Part shown: positions 19,101-23,122 of the stretch, one piece after another
How positions within the stretch are numbered: position 1 is the stretch's first letter
Layout: every line of letters starts with the position of its first letter
IMG/VR virus record: IMGVR_UViG_3300032083_000540
Span: 1 to 25,809 of that record
DNA: 25,809 nucleotides
Origin: a virus
Strand: one strand, 5' to 3'
Program-made: the position numbers and the translations under genes
The notes under the pieces: generated by a model
What the model was told of the DNA's origin: nothing
What the model saw: only the letters and a program-made list of their open reading frames with translations
Database searches by the model: none

Positions 19101-19116
19101 CAAGCCACTGAACTAA
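10123..19116 (+). CDS. Giant polyvalent (multidomain) inner-virion protein, 2,997 residues
   Basis: One unbroken frame covers nearly 9 kb. Order of parts: helical N-terminus with hydrophobic Gly/Ala-rich segments (about 60-330, for example 152-172); charged and helical linkers with HTH-like stretches (about 330-840); zincin metallopeptidase (about 847-1110, HEIVH at 963-967); ASCH-like module (about 1127-1245); a domain with HDAFGH at 1466-1471 and EENAW at 1483-1487 (about 1315-1550); an HhH-glycosylase-like domain with TIDTH at 1869-1873 (about 1592-1994); a disordered linker; and an LPD38-like C-terminal region (about 2144-2997). Phage polyvalent proteins of this kind are thought to be packaged and injected so that their domains act at once on host defences, host enzymes or incoming DNA. 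Position and size also match T7 gp16-type core proteins. No lytic transglycosylase motif was noticed. The stop overlaps the converging gene by four bases. Confidence 0.9.
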   Translation: MSSQTIQLLEQALIQANEEQNKEDIEVFTNALLEQIEKQQLPATQEIVDQSNIAPQLQSELEPEEDVTVLGGVGEFFKAIPRGFANSYLSSAEGLAEISDAATNVVGLEEAIDSGDANAMVSFARDGRRAVQGALGANEAYQDLWSTKLGEGVGSFASFFGPAGFVKLLGLAGKGAAASKAASTGALAVGGGAGDQAQRIEAARQAGIDISQADEDAAILLGGAVGATELLTVNMLLRRLSKKDMTPEQIDGVRGAISSALKTGSIEGTQEVLASVLQDSIERRFYNEDLPAGESLFDDFTIGATIGAGADLVTSAFIGKARKKRMEAILENEEQERERFSEKVAMAERDLDLVERGRLDPTVIEPTPETDPSTIIPPVAEMQTDPLRAANLAEAERIGVREKMYAYAQKIAGVEGANFPFVGNVFVATPTAENQNQFEVLDSDGNKHGVTLSKAEAIELADHLNEIAETKNIVKSLIDRLETSPDSYTKEQTQKLLDLGLRANSPSFGRFTSLEIDMAAEADEEAGFNPNKSVRELEQEGVKKKDYTPSQKINAKRLERGLSEDVTHSVEDAKKALGDKFELLAPEGRKRTVDSIKRLLEIKNIEAPLGSKQLRFLMEKFIGVPASSNRKLYDLTKGEINLLYKRLEELPSFESPTKLPDLRLPNYTAIQFSAASDLLNKNPTATDSEIAAAARIDLTKKSGRNKLASLKQDLASQGTLELAETNAKRIQDDQLEQAREDAQAEEVSIDDISRDSLETIDLSVGMTLEELSEATGRTIEEESQIVDRLIRQGAVIAEDFDGVLLLTVADQASADIAADDLDDIQPSKVDEADPVAPLEEQDSLLDGLTKTLREQMQRYGLGDVAVNIDHALRTVARDSQGNLVYGIKAIPIKTLKNLKPEDVELYGQGDVYAFVGSELDQGVEGYYSPNIGQIFLGIDRIKAQRPDATPEQIANDMISILDHEIVHALRQLDVFKQTEWKLLSGLSAKKKRSDGSTYLEWATSTYQGDGLSNASIVEEAVAEMVRDGLANARMFGGKPQSVINKIKQFFQRLNNSFSGSGFASFEDMIQKINSGEIGSRDVIDGQRQSVVRTPYRLEKTGRLTSDLEILQPLSLEEEERQKRLDDFEMSKVAPIKAEMGINVRTDGESNYADLIVGGEKRYESRDKDSLRPYVGQRVGIIETGSGPAKLVGYATVGEPIEVGETEFSDSRDQHLVPEGSKFDIKPGQSKFLYEMIDPERLPEPIDASATRGIVARNISQLGDEGVRPQRRGDGRGRDQTRSVAPTEDQDASTDALPEAPVRVGATGPDPAINVAAKRYAETFDIPVTRQKKYVRVDLDRAERIAQAYEDMVDDPTDPIVKEAYEDLVRQTRNQYDALIDAGFEFTFYDSNSDPYDGNPYNAMRDLRNNKRMAVYGTYDGYGTLEDFNDDLNDPDRVMLRDSGLRWKDQSGADRIVTNNDLFRAVHDAFGHGIEGAGFRARGEENAWQAHAKLFTGPALQALTSETRGQNSWLNFGPYGEQNRTAGVLDTVFAEQKMGLMPEWTSREGRDGLEDDLSLDESVFARRAAEQGGVEGNVSTRFPTGKKAKEDPIEDLLVNDYGAFVDDRPVFIKNMKLIKDALLYPLLRKGRELRTDEQKAEAFVDLVKDNLLYIHDSVPVDIREQSKVWYNGANSVVRRFADRHKITMQQAAAVAAVLSPQKDWYQNASLAERTIDTFFNHARQPFTPEMKARAEELFFHKDIKPKAQARNREMLELIGSSSLEQILRKFNEPGLGQQLGAMWIRTFDQTYNDPSYRIVSPDGRLLDYAKNADGSNSKIAWGSLSEIAKSIEALREADIDVISATLGSANKVRNFYNNIYDPESDLGYVTIDTHAVAAGLLKPLGGSAFEVSHNFGTKGSSSQTSGLNGVYSLYEEGYRRAAKERGILPREMQSITWEASRGLFQPDYKRQKKNIEFVNDVWRQYNNKRITLDQAREIIYEHAGQVTPPEWYRSDGAVSDFNEATTYERKLPDSGIPRPRPNSAARRRGRSDAAAEVQAEADVGTVDQLVQRFIPKPPLISDAQVNLAVKKDEEIAETVPATFIPRINPDSDGYTQAVARDPDQGQTLDDLDDALFSRSNTPDLKPEEQKALESLVAEPPPDSTPGMAYLGAVEEPEWRTWLDKVKSGAINRYARIERLLNKDGRFSNHLADVSSMSALLMADRSIAVSATALQKGIPVYKDGATSVEPFFHEGKKYKGLIGVMEPLFNNQYGKNLEQLAQAYAIAQRGMRLNQEGKAVPGDPEANARIQEAVDRYINEETGRPIIEEWYQTWQAYNRNTVQFLMDTGVLDAETATLWMKQSDYVPFYRQSTEPDADLGPNVPKVFSGMTSAAQFKKLEGSEKQINIPMLDAITRNLSAAVEMGMKNVAQQRVARDLIKMGLAERVSPLAKTAEGAGVISFKSKGQKVNVRINDPLIYESLLPLDAGYPLLEKYLGAPAIFLREMITRDPGFVLTNMARDTLSTYVTSGSSFTPVIDTVKNYAKDMNDLEKFGVVGGYDFGKDPKDIVKFINKNLKRRGARRTERGLTDNVVTDMFGGMWDTLGTLSTRSDFATRKAVYDDVLARTGNEAEAAFQALEVINFGRRGSNPVMRTLTAMIPFLNARLQGLDVLARAYTGGYSADKTKTRGQRAVSATVRSLYLTALTGMYYLLVSDDEQYKEQTDYIKDNHFIIPSDSGKPYKLPIPFEIGFLFKTIPERVLDSMVGESSTKDVQESVARGVFNTLELNPFDAAAYGPLIEASMNFDFFTGRSIVPYYIDRTIEPRLQSTDRTTEISKNVSNFLSKGNVEISPLKIDHLLYGYGGTLGSYVIDVVDLILKGDDPTKQRPMRMEDYPVMRRFRAREFGGGPSEDFYELKQYVDQLYGSMKQLEKQGRFDEASAYAATNASVIGYRKGLNEIADELSKLRKVEQIILSSDLPVKEKEKQQDELREARQIILRAIVPIYKAEIRPPLRFKPLN
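12661..13452 (+). other. Domain of the giant protein: zincin-like metallopeptidase
   Basis: Residues of about 847-1110. The HExxH motif is HEIVH at 963-967 (His963, Glu964, His967) in the context ISILDHEIVHALRQLDVF. A downstream EEAVAEMV at 1018-1025 could give the third zinc ligand (Glu1018, Glu1019 or Glu1023). The lead-in GLGDVAVNIDHALR and the strand QIFLGIDRI fit metallopeptidase domains known from polyvalent proteins. The target could be the virion itself, peptidoglycan-linked peptides or a host protein; the sequence does not say which. Confidence 0.72.
13501..13857 (+). other. Domain of the giant protein: ASCH/PUA-like module
   Basis: Residues of about 1127-1245. The pattern YADLIVGGEKRYESRD, then LRPYVGQRVGI, then AKLVGYATVGEPI resembles the ASCH fold (GEKxxExR, GxRVxI and VGxxxV elements), a PUA-related RNA- or nucleotide-binding fold. 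It ends with KFDIKPGQSKFLYEM. The family match is made by eye from motif order. The ligand is unknown. Confidence 0.55.
14065..14772 (+). other. Domain of the giant protein: conserved HDxFGH domain of unknown function
   Basis: Residues of about 1315-1550. The core is LFRAVHDAFGHGIEGAGFRA (1461-1480), then RGEENAWQAH (1481-1490), then SETRGQNSWLNFGPYGEQNR and DTVFAEQKMGLMPEWT. The density of His, Asp, Glu, Arg and Asn suggests an enzyme active site. I recognise this pattern as recurring in phage proteins but know of no assigned function. The HDxFGH hexapeptide also resembles the iron-binding HxxxxH of bacterial phenylalanine hydroxylases; that likeness is short and may be chance. Confidence 0.6.
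14896..16104 (+). other. Domain of the giant protein: HhH-GPD DNA-glycosylase-like domain (tentative)
   Basis: Residues of about 1592-1994. The visible motifs are VWYNGANSVVRRFADR, AAVAAVLSPQKDWYQN (1691-1706), LGSANKVRNFYNNIY and YVTIDTHAVAAGLL (1867-1880), then REMQSITWEASRGLF. The spacing of a Lys-bearing helical turn and a (V/I)DTH motif recalls HhH-GPD glycosylases of the EndoIII/OGG type, where this Asp is catalytic and the Lys, when present, forms the Schiff base. No canonical GxGxK hairpin is seen, so the assignment is tentative. The domain as a whole appears conserved in other phage proteins. Confidence 0.45.
16552..19113 (+). other. C-terminal region of the giant protein: LPD38-like
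   Basis: Residues of about 2144-2997. Helical segments lead to NFGRRG (2620-2625) followed by RTLTAMIPFLNARLQGLDVL, a pattern I associate with Large Polyvalent Protein-associated Domain 38. A short hydrophobic stretch (about 2677-2691, SLYLTALTGMYYLLV) and FIIPSDSGKPYKLPIPFEIG follow. The end is Lys/Glu/Gln-rich helix. The role may be packaging or membrane channel formation in the virion core; this is inferred from its constant C-terminal place in such proteins. Confidence 0.6.
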
Positions 19117-19370
19117 TTGCTTTGGTCCCCTATTTCTAGGTCGTACCATTGCCAAATGCGCTCTTTTGACTTTGTCCAATTACTTCCGAAGAGTCGAAAC
19201 ATTCCTAATGAAACTCGTTTCGTTTCAGAGTGAATCTTCATTAGCTCACAGTAGTTGTGCTTCATGGAATTGAGCAACAAATGACTGACCACCTCTTCTG
19301 CTTTGTCCCGGTCTAAATCGCCGGGCCAAACGATCAGATTTTCCCAAGCCGTGTCATCATATTTTTCCAC
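19113..19370 (-). CDS. Small hypothetical protein, last gene of the leftward operon
   Basis: This 85-residue acidic N-terminal, basic C-terminal protein is rich in Trp, Lys and Asp; no domain was recognised. The start is GTG at 19370, chosen because an excellent AGGAGGT ribosome site lies just upstream, overlapping the stop of the preceding gene. It is the most promoter-distal gene of the minus-strand operon, and its TAG overlaps the TAA of the giant virion gene by four bases in convergent orientation. It may be an early host-takeover protein, as is common at the ends of such operons, but nothing in the sequence shows this. Confidence 0.72.
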   Translation of the reverse strand: MEKYDDTAWENLIVWPGDLDRDKAEEVVSHLLLNSMKHNYCELMKIHSETKRVSLGMFRLFGSNWTKSKERIWQWYDLEIGDQSN

Positions 19371-19371
19371 G

Positions 19372-19857
19372 CTAACCTCCTAGTCTTTTGATCTCGGCAT
19401 TTATGTAAAAACGCATCTTCTTGGCGTCTCGCAGACAATCAGAGTGAGAAGCCTGCCCGTTGCGATAACACGCACGAAATATCTCACCGATCTGAGCGTT
19501 CATGTTCTTAAAGGAGATGAGGTCTTGCAGCTCTGTCGCGCCCCCTGGCAACTGGTAGTAGCTGGCGGTGCTACCATCTGAAACGGCGCTTTCGACTTCA
19601 CCGTGCGGCCTCAAGATAAGGGTTCCGCTGTCACTTCTAAGACTGGTCGGGATGTGATCTTTAGAGCGCACGACCACTGGTAAGTCGGCACTCGGAGGTG
19701 TTTGAGCCAACTCTTTTTTCAAACGCCAAGCTGTCGGGTAACTGCAACCACAAGCTTCCATCGCATCCTTTGGCTTCGCTTCTGGATTGTTTCTAAAAAA
19801 TTCACGCACTCTCGTCGAGATTGCTGGATATGGTCCTCTTTTCGTTGAGGTCATCAT
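19372..19857 (-). CDS. HTH protein with a DUF3310-like C-terminus
   Basis: This 161-residue protein has two parts. Residues of about 12-50 (TRVREFFRNNPEAKPKDA, then CGCSYPTAWRLKKEL) look like a helix-turn-helix. After a linker, residues of about 98-161 carry SYYQLPGGATELQDLI, GEIFRACYRNG and LRDAKKMRFYINAEIKRLGG. That is the layout of the DUF3310 family, to which the T7 gp1.7 nucleotide-kinase-type protein appears related. The function could be nucleotide metabolism, DNA-binding regulation or both. Two ATGs are adjacent; the second (19854) has better spacing from the AAGGAG site. The gene sits downstream of ssDNA-handling genes in the same operon. Confidence 0.72.
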   Translation of the reverse strand: MMTSTKRGPYPAISTRVREFFRNNPEAKPKDAMEACGCSYPTAWRLKKELAQTPPSADLPVVVRSKDHIPTSLRSDSGTLILRPHGEVESAVSDGSTASYYQLPGGATELQDLISFKNMNAQIGEIFRACYRNGQASHSDCLRDAKKMRFYINAEIKRLGG

Positions 19858-19863
19858 AACTCC

Positions 19864-20145
19864 TTAGTTTCGTTTCAATTGTTTGATTCTGAAAAAGCCT
19901 TTGTGTTCTGGGTTATAGGCCATGAACAATCGGGCGTAGTAAGCAATGAAGTCATTGCTGATTTTGAAGTCTTCACCGCTGGTTTCGACCATCGTTTCCC
20001 ATCGGATTCGATTTACAATCAACCAGGCACTCAAATTGTTGTGGCCTTTCGCAATAGCTTCTTTTGAAAACTTCTCAAACAGCTCATAGACCTGTGGGTT
20101 CGCCTTGTGCCATCGCCACCATCGCCGCTTCACGCTTTCCGTCAC
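19864..20145 (-). CDS. Conserved small phage protein of unknown function
   Basis: This 93-residue basic protein is rich in aromatic residues. It contains RRWWRWHKANPQVYELFEKF (7-26), SAWLIVNRIRWETMVETSG (39-57) and FKISNDFIAYYARLFMAYNP (60-79). I recognise the INRIRWET and FKISNDFIAYYAR motifs from small proteins in many phage replication operons, but no function is known. The start is GTG, chosen because GAGG lies about nine bases upstream and the conserved N-terminus begins there. It sits between the SSB-like gene and the HTH/DUF3310-like gene. It may be a replication or recombination accessory factor by context. Confidence 0.78.
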   Translation of the reverse strand: MTESVKRRWWRWHKANPQVYELFEKFSKEAIAKGHNNLSAWLIVNRIRWETMVETSGEDFKISNDFIAYYARLFMAYNPEHKGFFRIKQLKRN

Positions 20146-20160
20146 AATATTTGCCTCTTG

Positions 20161-20538
20161 CTAAAAGGGAATGTCCTCTTCCAGATCGTCAAAGGGGTCT
20201 TCAGATTGCGGTTTCGGCTCTGCGACCTTCGTTTGGCGACCAGTGAACATTCCTTGACCAGGCCGTGGTTCATCGCCTGCTGGAGATACGTCATCAGGCG
20301 GATAGGTCTCTGACTGGATCGATAGCTGCACACCGTTTTCACCTTGATTTTTCCAAGCAGCTAACGTCACTCGCAGTTTGTCGAGGCTACCGTCTTGCTT
20401 GAAATGCTGGGCAATATGCTTGGCTTGATCTCTAGTAATGTTAACGAACCCCTTAAAGTGAGGGGCTTTGTCGTGCTTTCTGTTCCTCTCTGGGTACAGA
20501 CCACCGTTTGAGGTAACCTTCAACTTATAGTTCGGCAT
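20161..20538 (-). CDS. SSB-like single-stranded DNA-binding protein
   Basis: This 125-residue protein has a compact basic N-terminal region, probably an OB-type fold (YKLKVTSNGGLYPERN, APHFKGFVNITRDQ, LRVTLAAWKNQG, GVQLSIQSETY). A Pro/Gly/Gln-rich linker follows, then the acidic tail EDPFDDLEEDIPF (113-125). That tail matches the C-terminal tip of bacterial SSBs (DDDIPF), which recruits partner proteins. It would coat ssDNA and pass it to the ERF protein encoded immediately upstream; the two genes overlap by 14 bases. An AGGAGA ribosome site precedes the ATG. The fold is inferred and the tail is seen directly. Confidence 0.74.
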   Translation of the reverse strand: MPNYKLKVTSNGGLYPERNRKHDKAPHFKGFVNITRDQAKHIAQHFKQDGSLDKLRVTLAAWKNQGENGVQLSIQSETYPPDDVSPAGDEPRPGQGMFTGRQTKVAEPKPQSEDPFDDLEEDIPF

Positions 20539-21190
20539 CGTTGTTCTCCTTTACTGCCTCTATTTCTGCCTTGCGGCTGTTGTATGCCTGCTTAATCTCT
20601 TCAAAGATCGCAGGATGATGTTCTTGAATTGTGGTAATCGCGCCACGGTTGTTTGCAAAGACGCCAGATAGATCATCGTGCATCGGCAATACAGTCTCTA
20701 CCCAACCCTTCAAGAACGCTTTAGCGCCAGCCTCTGTGGTGTAGTCTTCATCACCAGCGGCCTGCTTGACGGGCTTCGGCTTCGTTTTCTTCGGCGCAGC
20801 CTGTGGTTGCTCTGCTTCTGCCGCTTGCCCATCGTCATCCTCATCGGCAGCTATACCGACCGCCATCGATAGACTGTATCTCTTGGCATAGGTCATGGCC
20901 GAACCATAGCCCTGGGCCGTAATTTTCTGTGCCGGAACCGGCACTGGCCCGGTTTCGATCTGTTCCCCGAAGCCTAGCAAAACGGTCTCGACTGAAATGC
21001 CATTCTCAAGCGGAATAGACCGCTGCACGAAAGCAATACCGTTTGCGTTGAGAGCTGGCTTCACGGCGTCGATCACCGATTTCAGAGAAGCGAACTTAGA
21101 TTTAAATTGTGGGTTCACTTGGTCGAACACTGCGTGTCCCATCTCCGATTGTGCTTTGACTAGCGCCTGCACAAGTGTCTTCTCAGCCAT
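20525..21190 (-). CDS. erf: ERF-family single-strand annealing recombinase
   Basis: The 221-residue protein from the chosen start matches the ERF family of phage annealing proteins. Landmarks are LVKAQSEMGHAVFDQVNP (10-27), FKSKFASLKSVIDAVKPALN (29-48), GIAFVQRSI, VETVLLGFGEQI and the signature GSAMTYAKRYSLSMAVGIA (96-114), followed by an Asp-rich EDDDGQ and a Pro/Lys linker. ERF proteins anneal complementary ssDNA in phage recombination and genome circularisation. The frame is open upstream to 21265, but the ATG at 21190 has an AAGGAG site at proper spacing and fits the family's N-terminus, so I use it. The 3' end overlaps the SSB-like gene. An upstream PD-(D/E)XK nuclease could supply the single strands. 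Confidence 0.9.
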   Translation of the reverse strand: MAEKTLVQALVKAQSEMGHAVFDQVNPQFKSKFASLKSVIDAVKPALNANGIAFVQRSIPLENGISVETVLLGFGEQIETGPVPVPAQKITAQGYGSAMTYAKRYSLSMAVGIAADEDDDGQAAEAEQPQAAPKKTKPKPVKQAAGDEDYTTEAGAKAFLKGWVETVLPMHDDLSGVFANNRGAITTIQEHHPAIFEEIKQAYNSRKAEIEAVKENNDAEL

Positions 21191-21200
21191 TTGATTCTCC

Positions 21201-21482
21201 TTAATTTTGACTGGAAAAGGGGTCTTTGCGGTAGCCAGAAAGGTCCGTTCTAAACTGCCTGGCATTGACTCCGTACTTCTTTTTTATTTGATCTTCGATG
21301 TACTGAACCAATTCGATTGGGGAACTGTCATCGAACATCTTGAATGGCATTTGGGCTATGTCGCCCCCACGCCAACTGAAAAACACCTCACCGCCGCGTG
21401 GTGCCATCAATAGGTTAGGTATGCTGGTGATCGACCAGATGCCGATCATCTTTTCGTATACCGTTTTATCCATTTCGATCAT
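21201..21482 (-). CDS. Small hypothetical protein in the recombination operon
   Basis: This 93-residue protein from the ATG at 21482 overlaps the nuclease stop (ATGA) and is preceded by AAGGAGA. A longer in-frame start at 21539 lies inside the nuclease gene and is less likely. The sequence has a mixed alpha/beta look: GEVFFSWRGGDIAQMPFKMF in the middle, then the helix IELVQYIEDQIKKKYG, then a basic tail. No family was recognised. It lies between the nuclease and ERF, so a recombination accessory role is possible by context only. Confidence 0.7.
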   Translation of the reverse strand: MIEMDKTVYEKMIGIWSITSIPNLLMAPRGGEVFFSWRGGDIAQMPFKMFDDSSPIELVQYIEDQIKKKYGVNARQFRTDLSGYRKDPFSSQN

Positions 21483-22345
21483 GCGGTCTCCTTCGATTGA
21501 TCGCAAAACTCCGAAACTCTGCACCAGTTCTGGTCGCATCTGACATGAACTCCAGGGCGCACCTCAACCTCATGCTCTTTACTATCCGCCATCCCCTGGG
21601 AGTCCAGGTATGTTTCAGCGTCTTCCATCGAATCAAAGACTCGCAACGCACGTTTGTTCGTTTTCTTTTTCGCTGCGTAGGTTGTCGGACGAGTCCACCG
21701 CTCTATGTCTGTGCAAGGAGGTAATGGTTCGTCATTGAAATCCGCAAACTCCGCAAGCTGATGCAGCGATATACGTTCCGCCATGTATGCGTCTTGCTTT
21801 TCATCTGACCATAGCGTGACGTTGATCGTCTGGATCGGTGCAGGTGGATAGCTTTCGTTGCGCTCTGCCTCCCGGCGATTCCAATCACGCATCACTGCAA
21901 TGATCCGCAAGGACTTAGATCGCACACCCTTGGCGTGACGCATCAGCCAGGCGTAGGCGTTTAGCTGTAGCTCCCATTCAATCTTGTTATGGATCACGCT
22001 CCAAACGCTGGTGCATTTGTAATCGATGGGGCCATCTTTATCTTGAACATCGATGGCACCACTGATCACCCAGCCGTCCACCTCCACAAATAAACGCTCT
22101 TCACTGATCACATCATCACCCGCATGATCTTCAAATATACGATGCACTGCCGTACCAAGAACGCTCCACATCTTTTCAGAAACGTCTTCGGTCAACTCAT
22201 CCCAGTGCCGCTCTCGGAGTATGCGAATGCGTGGACTGTCGATCAGTTGCGTGACGGATCGGTGGCTGGGACCACGGGTGTAATCATCCCTAGAAAGGGC
22301 TTTGACTATCGGGGCCGAGAGGTTGTGATGATTGGTTATCTTCAT
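21479..22345 (-). CDS. PD-(D/E)XK nuclease, Cas4/RecB-like, with four conserved-type cysteines
   Basis: This 288-residue protein has the RecB/Cas4-type nuclease core. GTAVHRIFE (65-72, His68) is followed by GAIDV with Asp99, IDYK with Asp108 and Lys110, and ELQLNAY with Gln127. These form the metal-binding (D/E)XK site and the helical QxxxY motif. The C-terminal part has Cys211 (PPCTDIERW) and Cys270-x4-Cys275-x5-Cys281, reminiscent of the four cysteines that hold a 4Fe-4S cluster in Cas4 and AddB-type nucleases. It would resect or process DNA ends ahead of ERF-mediated annealing. The start ATG lies inside the preceding small gene (56-base overlap) and its stop overlaps the next ATG. Confidence 0.84.
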   Translation of the reverse strand: MKITNHHNLSAPIVKALSRDDYTRGPSHRSVTQLIDSPRIRILRERHWDELTEDVSEKMWSVLGTAVHRIFEDHAGDDVISEERLFVEVDGWVISGAIDVQDKDGPIDYKCTSVWSVIHNKIEWELQLNAYAWLMRHAKGVRSKSLRIIAVMRDWNRREAERNESYPPAPIQTINVTLWSDEKQDAYMAERISLHQLAEFADFNDEPLPPCTDIERWTRPTTYAAKKKTNKRALRVFDSMEDAETYLDSQGMADSKEHEVEVRPGVHVRCDQNWCRVSEFCDQSKETA

Positions 22346-22622
22346 CGCGCACCGGCCCCTTTTTGCAGTAAACCCGCACGAAAATATCCTCGCCTTCGCC
22401 GTGTTTGCCGATATAAAACTCCCGCTCTACCTCGCCCAACTGACGATCTTGCCACCGCTTGTACGAGCTTCGTGCTGCGCTTAGTCTGCTTGTATAATTT
22501 TCCGGCAAAACGGGGATGTCGAATGCGTCCTTCCAATACATCTCGTCCCACGGTATCTTGGGCAGCGACGTTCCCGGCTGGCGCACCTTCATGCTCACGT
22601 TCTTTTTGATTTCTAAACTCAT
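22290..22622 (-). CDS. Small conserved protein with PWDEM motif
   Basis: This 110-residue protein begins MSLEIKKNVSM, then LPKIPWDEMYWKDAFDIP (20-37). Next come a basic helix (SRLSAARSSYKRWQDRQ) and a strand-rich end (REFYIGKHGEGEDIFVRVY). The K(I/Y)PWDEMxxxDxFxxP opening followed by a basic segment and a strand recalls small phage proteins of unknown function found near replication genes. A GAGGAG site lies about ten bases before the ATG, with an in-frame stop just upstream of it. Another frame with its own start (22698) runs through almost the same DNA. I take this frame as the real one because it looks protein-like throughout. Confidence 0.72.
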   Translation of the reverse strand: MSLEIKKNVSMKVRQPGTSLPKIPWDEMYWKDAFDIPVLPENYTSRLSAARSSYKRWQDRQLGEVEREFYIGKHGEGEDIFVRVYCKKGPVRDEDNQSSQPLGPDSQSPF

Positions 22623-22698
22623 AAGTCAAAGACTCCTCATCGAAGAGCATCTCCCCAAGCTCTTCACGTTCCAATACATAGCTTCCAATTTTGCTCAT
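22342..22698 (-). CDS. Overlapping small ORF at the head of the leftward operon (start convincing, end doubtful)
   Basis: The ATG at 22698 is preceded by GGAGG and by a candidate promoter. The first 25 or so residues (MSKIGSYVLEREELGEMLF...) look like a genuine acidic small protein. From about residue 26 the frame enters the DNA of the 110-residue gene in another phase. The product then becomes very basic (RQTRRRRGYFRAG), as an out-of-frame shadow would. Options are a true overlapping gene pair, a short gene that lost its stop, or a frame disruption (the two frames differ by +1). The coordinates are those of the open frame and may overstate the real gene. Confidence 0.35.
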   Translation of the reverse strand: MSKIGSYVLEREELGEMLFDEESLTYEFRNQKEREHEGAPAGNVAAQDTVGRDVLEGRIRHPRFAGKLYKQTKRSTKLVQAVARSSVGRGRAGVLYRQTRRRRGYFRAGLLQKGAGAR

Positions 22699-22723
22699 TA
22701 TGTTTGCCTCCAACAGCTTGCAA

Positions 22724-22752
22724 AGAATACCAAGCACTAGTAACGTGTGCAA
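22724..22752 (-). promoter_or_regulatory. Candidate sigma70-type promoter for the leftward operon
   Basis: On the minus strand, TTGCAC (22752-22747) and TATTCT (22729-22724) are separated by 17 bases. The -10 box lies about 26 bases before the ATG at 22698, which has a GGAGG site between. Matches to consensus are 3 of 6 and 4 of 6, so this is a plausible but unproven promoter. It sits in the short gap between divergent genes. Confidence 0.4.
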
Positions 22753-23122
22753 CGAATTTAGAACAACAATTTTCGGAGAGCCTGCATCGAAGGCCAACTC
22801 GCGTAGACTGGTAACTATCGGGGGCCGTGCAAGGTTCATCAAAAGTCAGAAGGCAATCGATTACGTCGCAGCTTTCAAAAGGCAATGTCCCAGGCTAGAT
22901 GAACTGCTTGAGGGTGATGTCCGAGTGACGATGAGGATTTTTTATCGGACCCGTAGGCCGGATTTAGATGAATCGGTGATTCTAGATTGCCTTGAAGGTC
23001 ACGCCTATCAAAATGACAGACAAGTGAAAGAGAAGCACATCTTCCATGACATCGACAAAGACAAGCCGAGGGCTGAAATCAAAGTCGAAAGCATCGCATC
23101 GACTAGCAAGGTCAATGATTGA
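22745..23122 (+). CDS. rusA: RusA-family Holliday junction resolvase
   Basis: From GTG 22745 this is a 125-residue protein matching the RusA family, which cuts Holliday junctions and so resolves branched phage DNA. Visible parts are TTIFGEPASKANSRR near the N-terminus, VRVTMRIFYRTRRPDLDESV with the acidic pair PDLD, YQNDRQVKEKHI with a third Asp, and KPRAEIKVE at the end. These match the RusA catalytic triad pattern (DxD and a later Asp). The start is uncertain: TTG 22691 and ATG 22700 are in frame, but the family usually begins just before the FGEP stretch. No good ribosome site is seen at any of them. It diverges from the leftward operon and leads the rightward replication genes. Confidence 0.85.
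   Translation: MCNEFRTTIFGEPASKANSRRLVTIGGRARFIKSQKAIDYVAAFKRQCPRLDELLEGDVRVTMRIFYRTRRPDLDESVILDCLEGHAYQNDRQVKEKHIFHDIDKDKPRAEIKVESIASTSKVND

Noticed and set aside
22124-22609. 161-codon plus-strand frame opposite the nuclease and PWDEM genes
   Set aside because: It lies antisense to two better-supported genes. Its product is rich in Pro/Arg/Cys without motifs and it has no ribosome site.
22598-22625. Programmed -1 frameshift site joining the two overlapping ORFs at the operon head
   Set aside because: The frames differ by +1, and the local A5 run (CAAAAAG) does not form a standard slippery heptamer, so programmed shifting is not supported.
22702-22733. Rightward sigma70-type promoter before RusA
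   Set aside because: TTGCCT at 22704-22709 has no acceptable -10 box at 16-18 bases, so the match is too weak to list.
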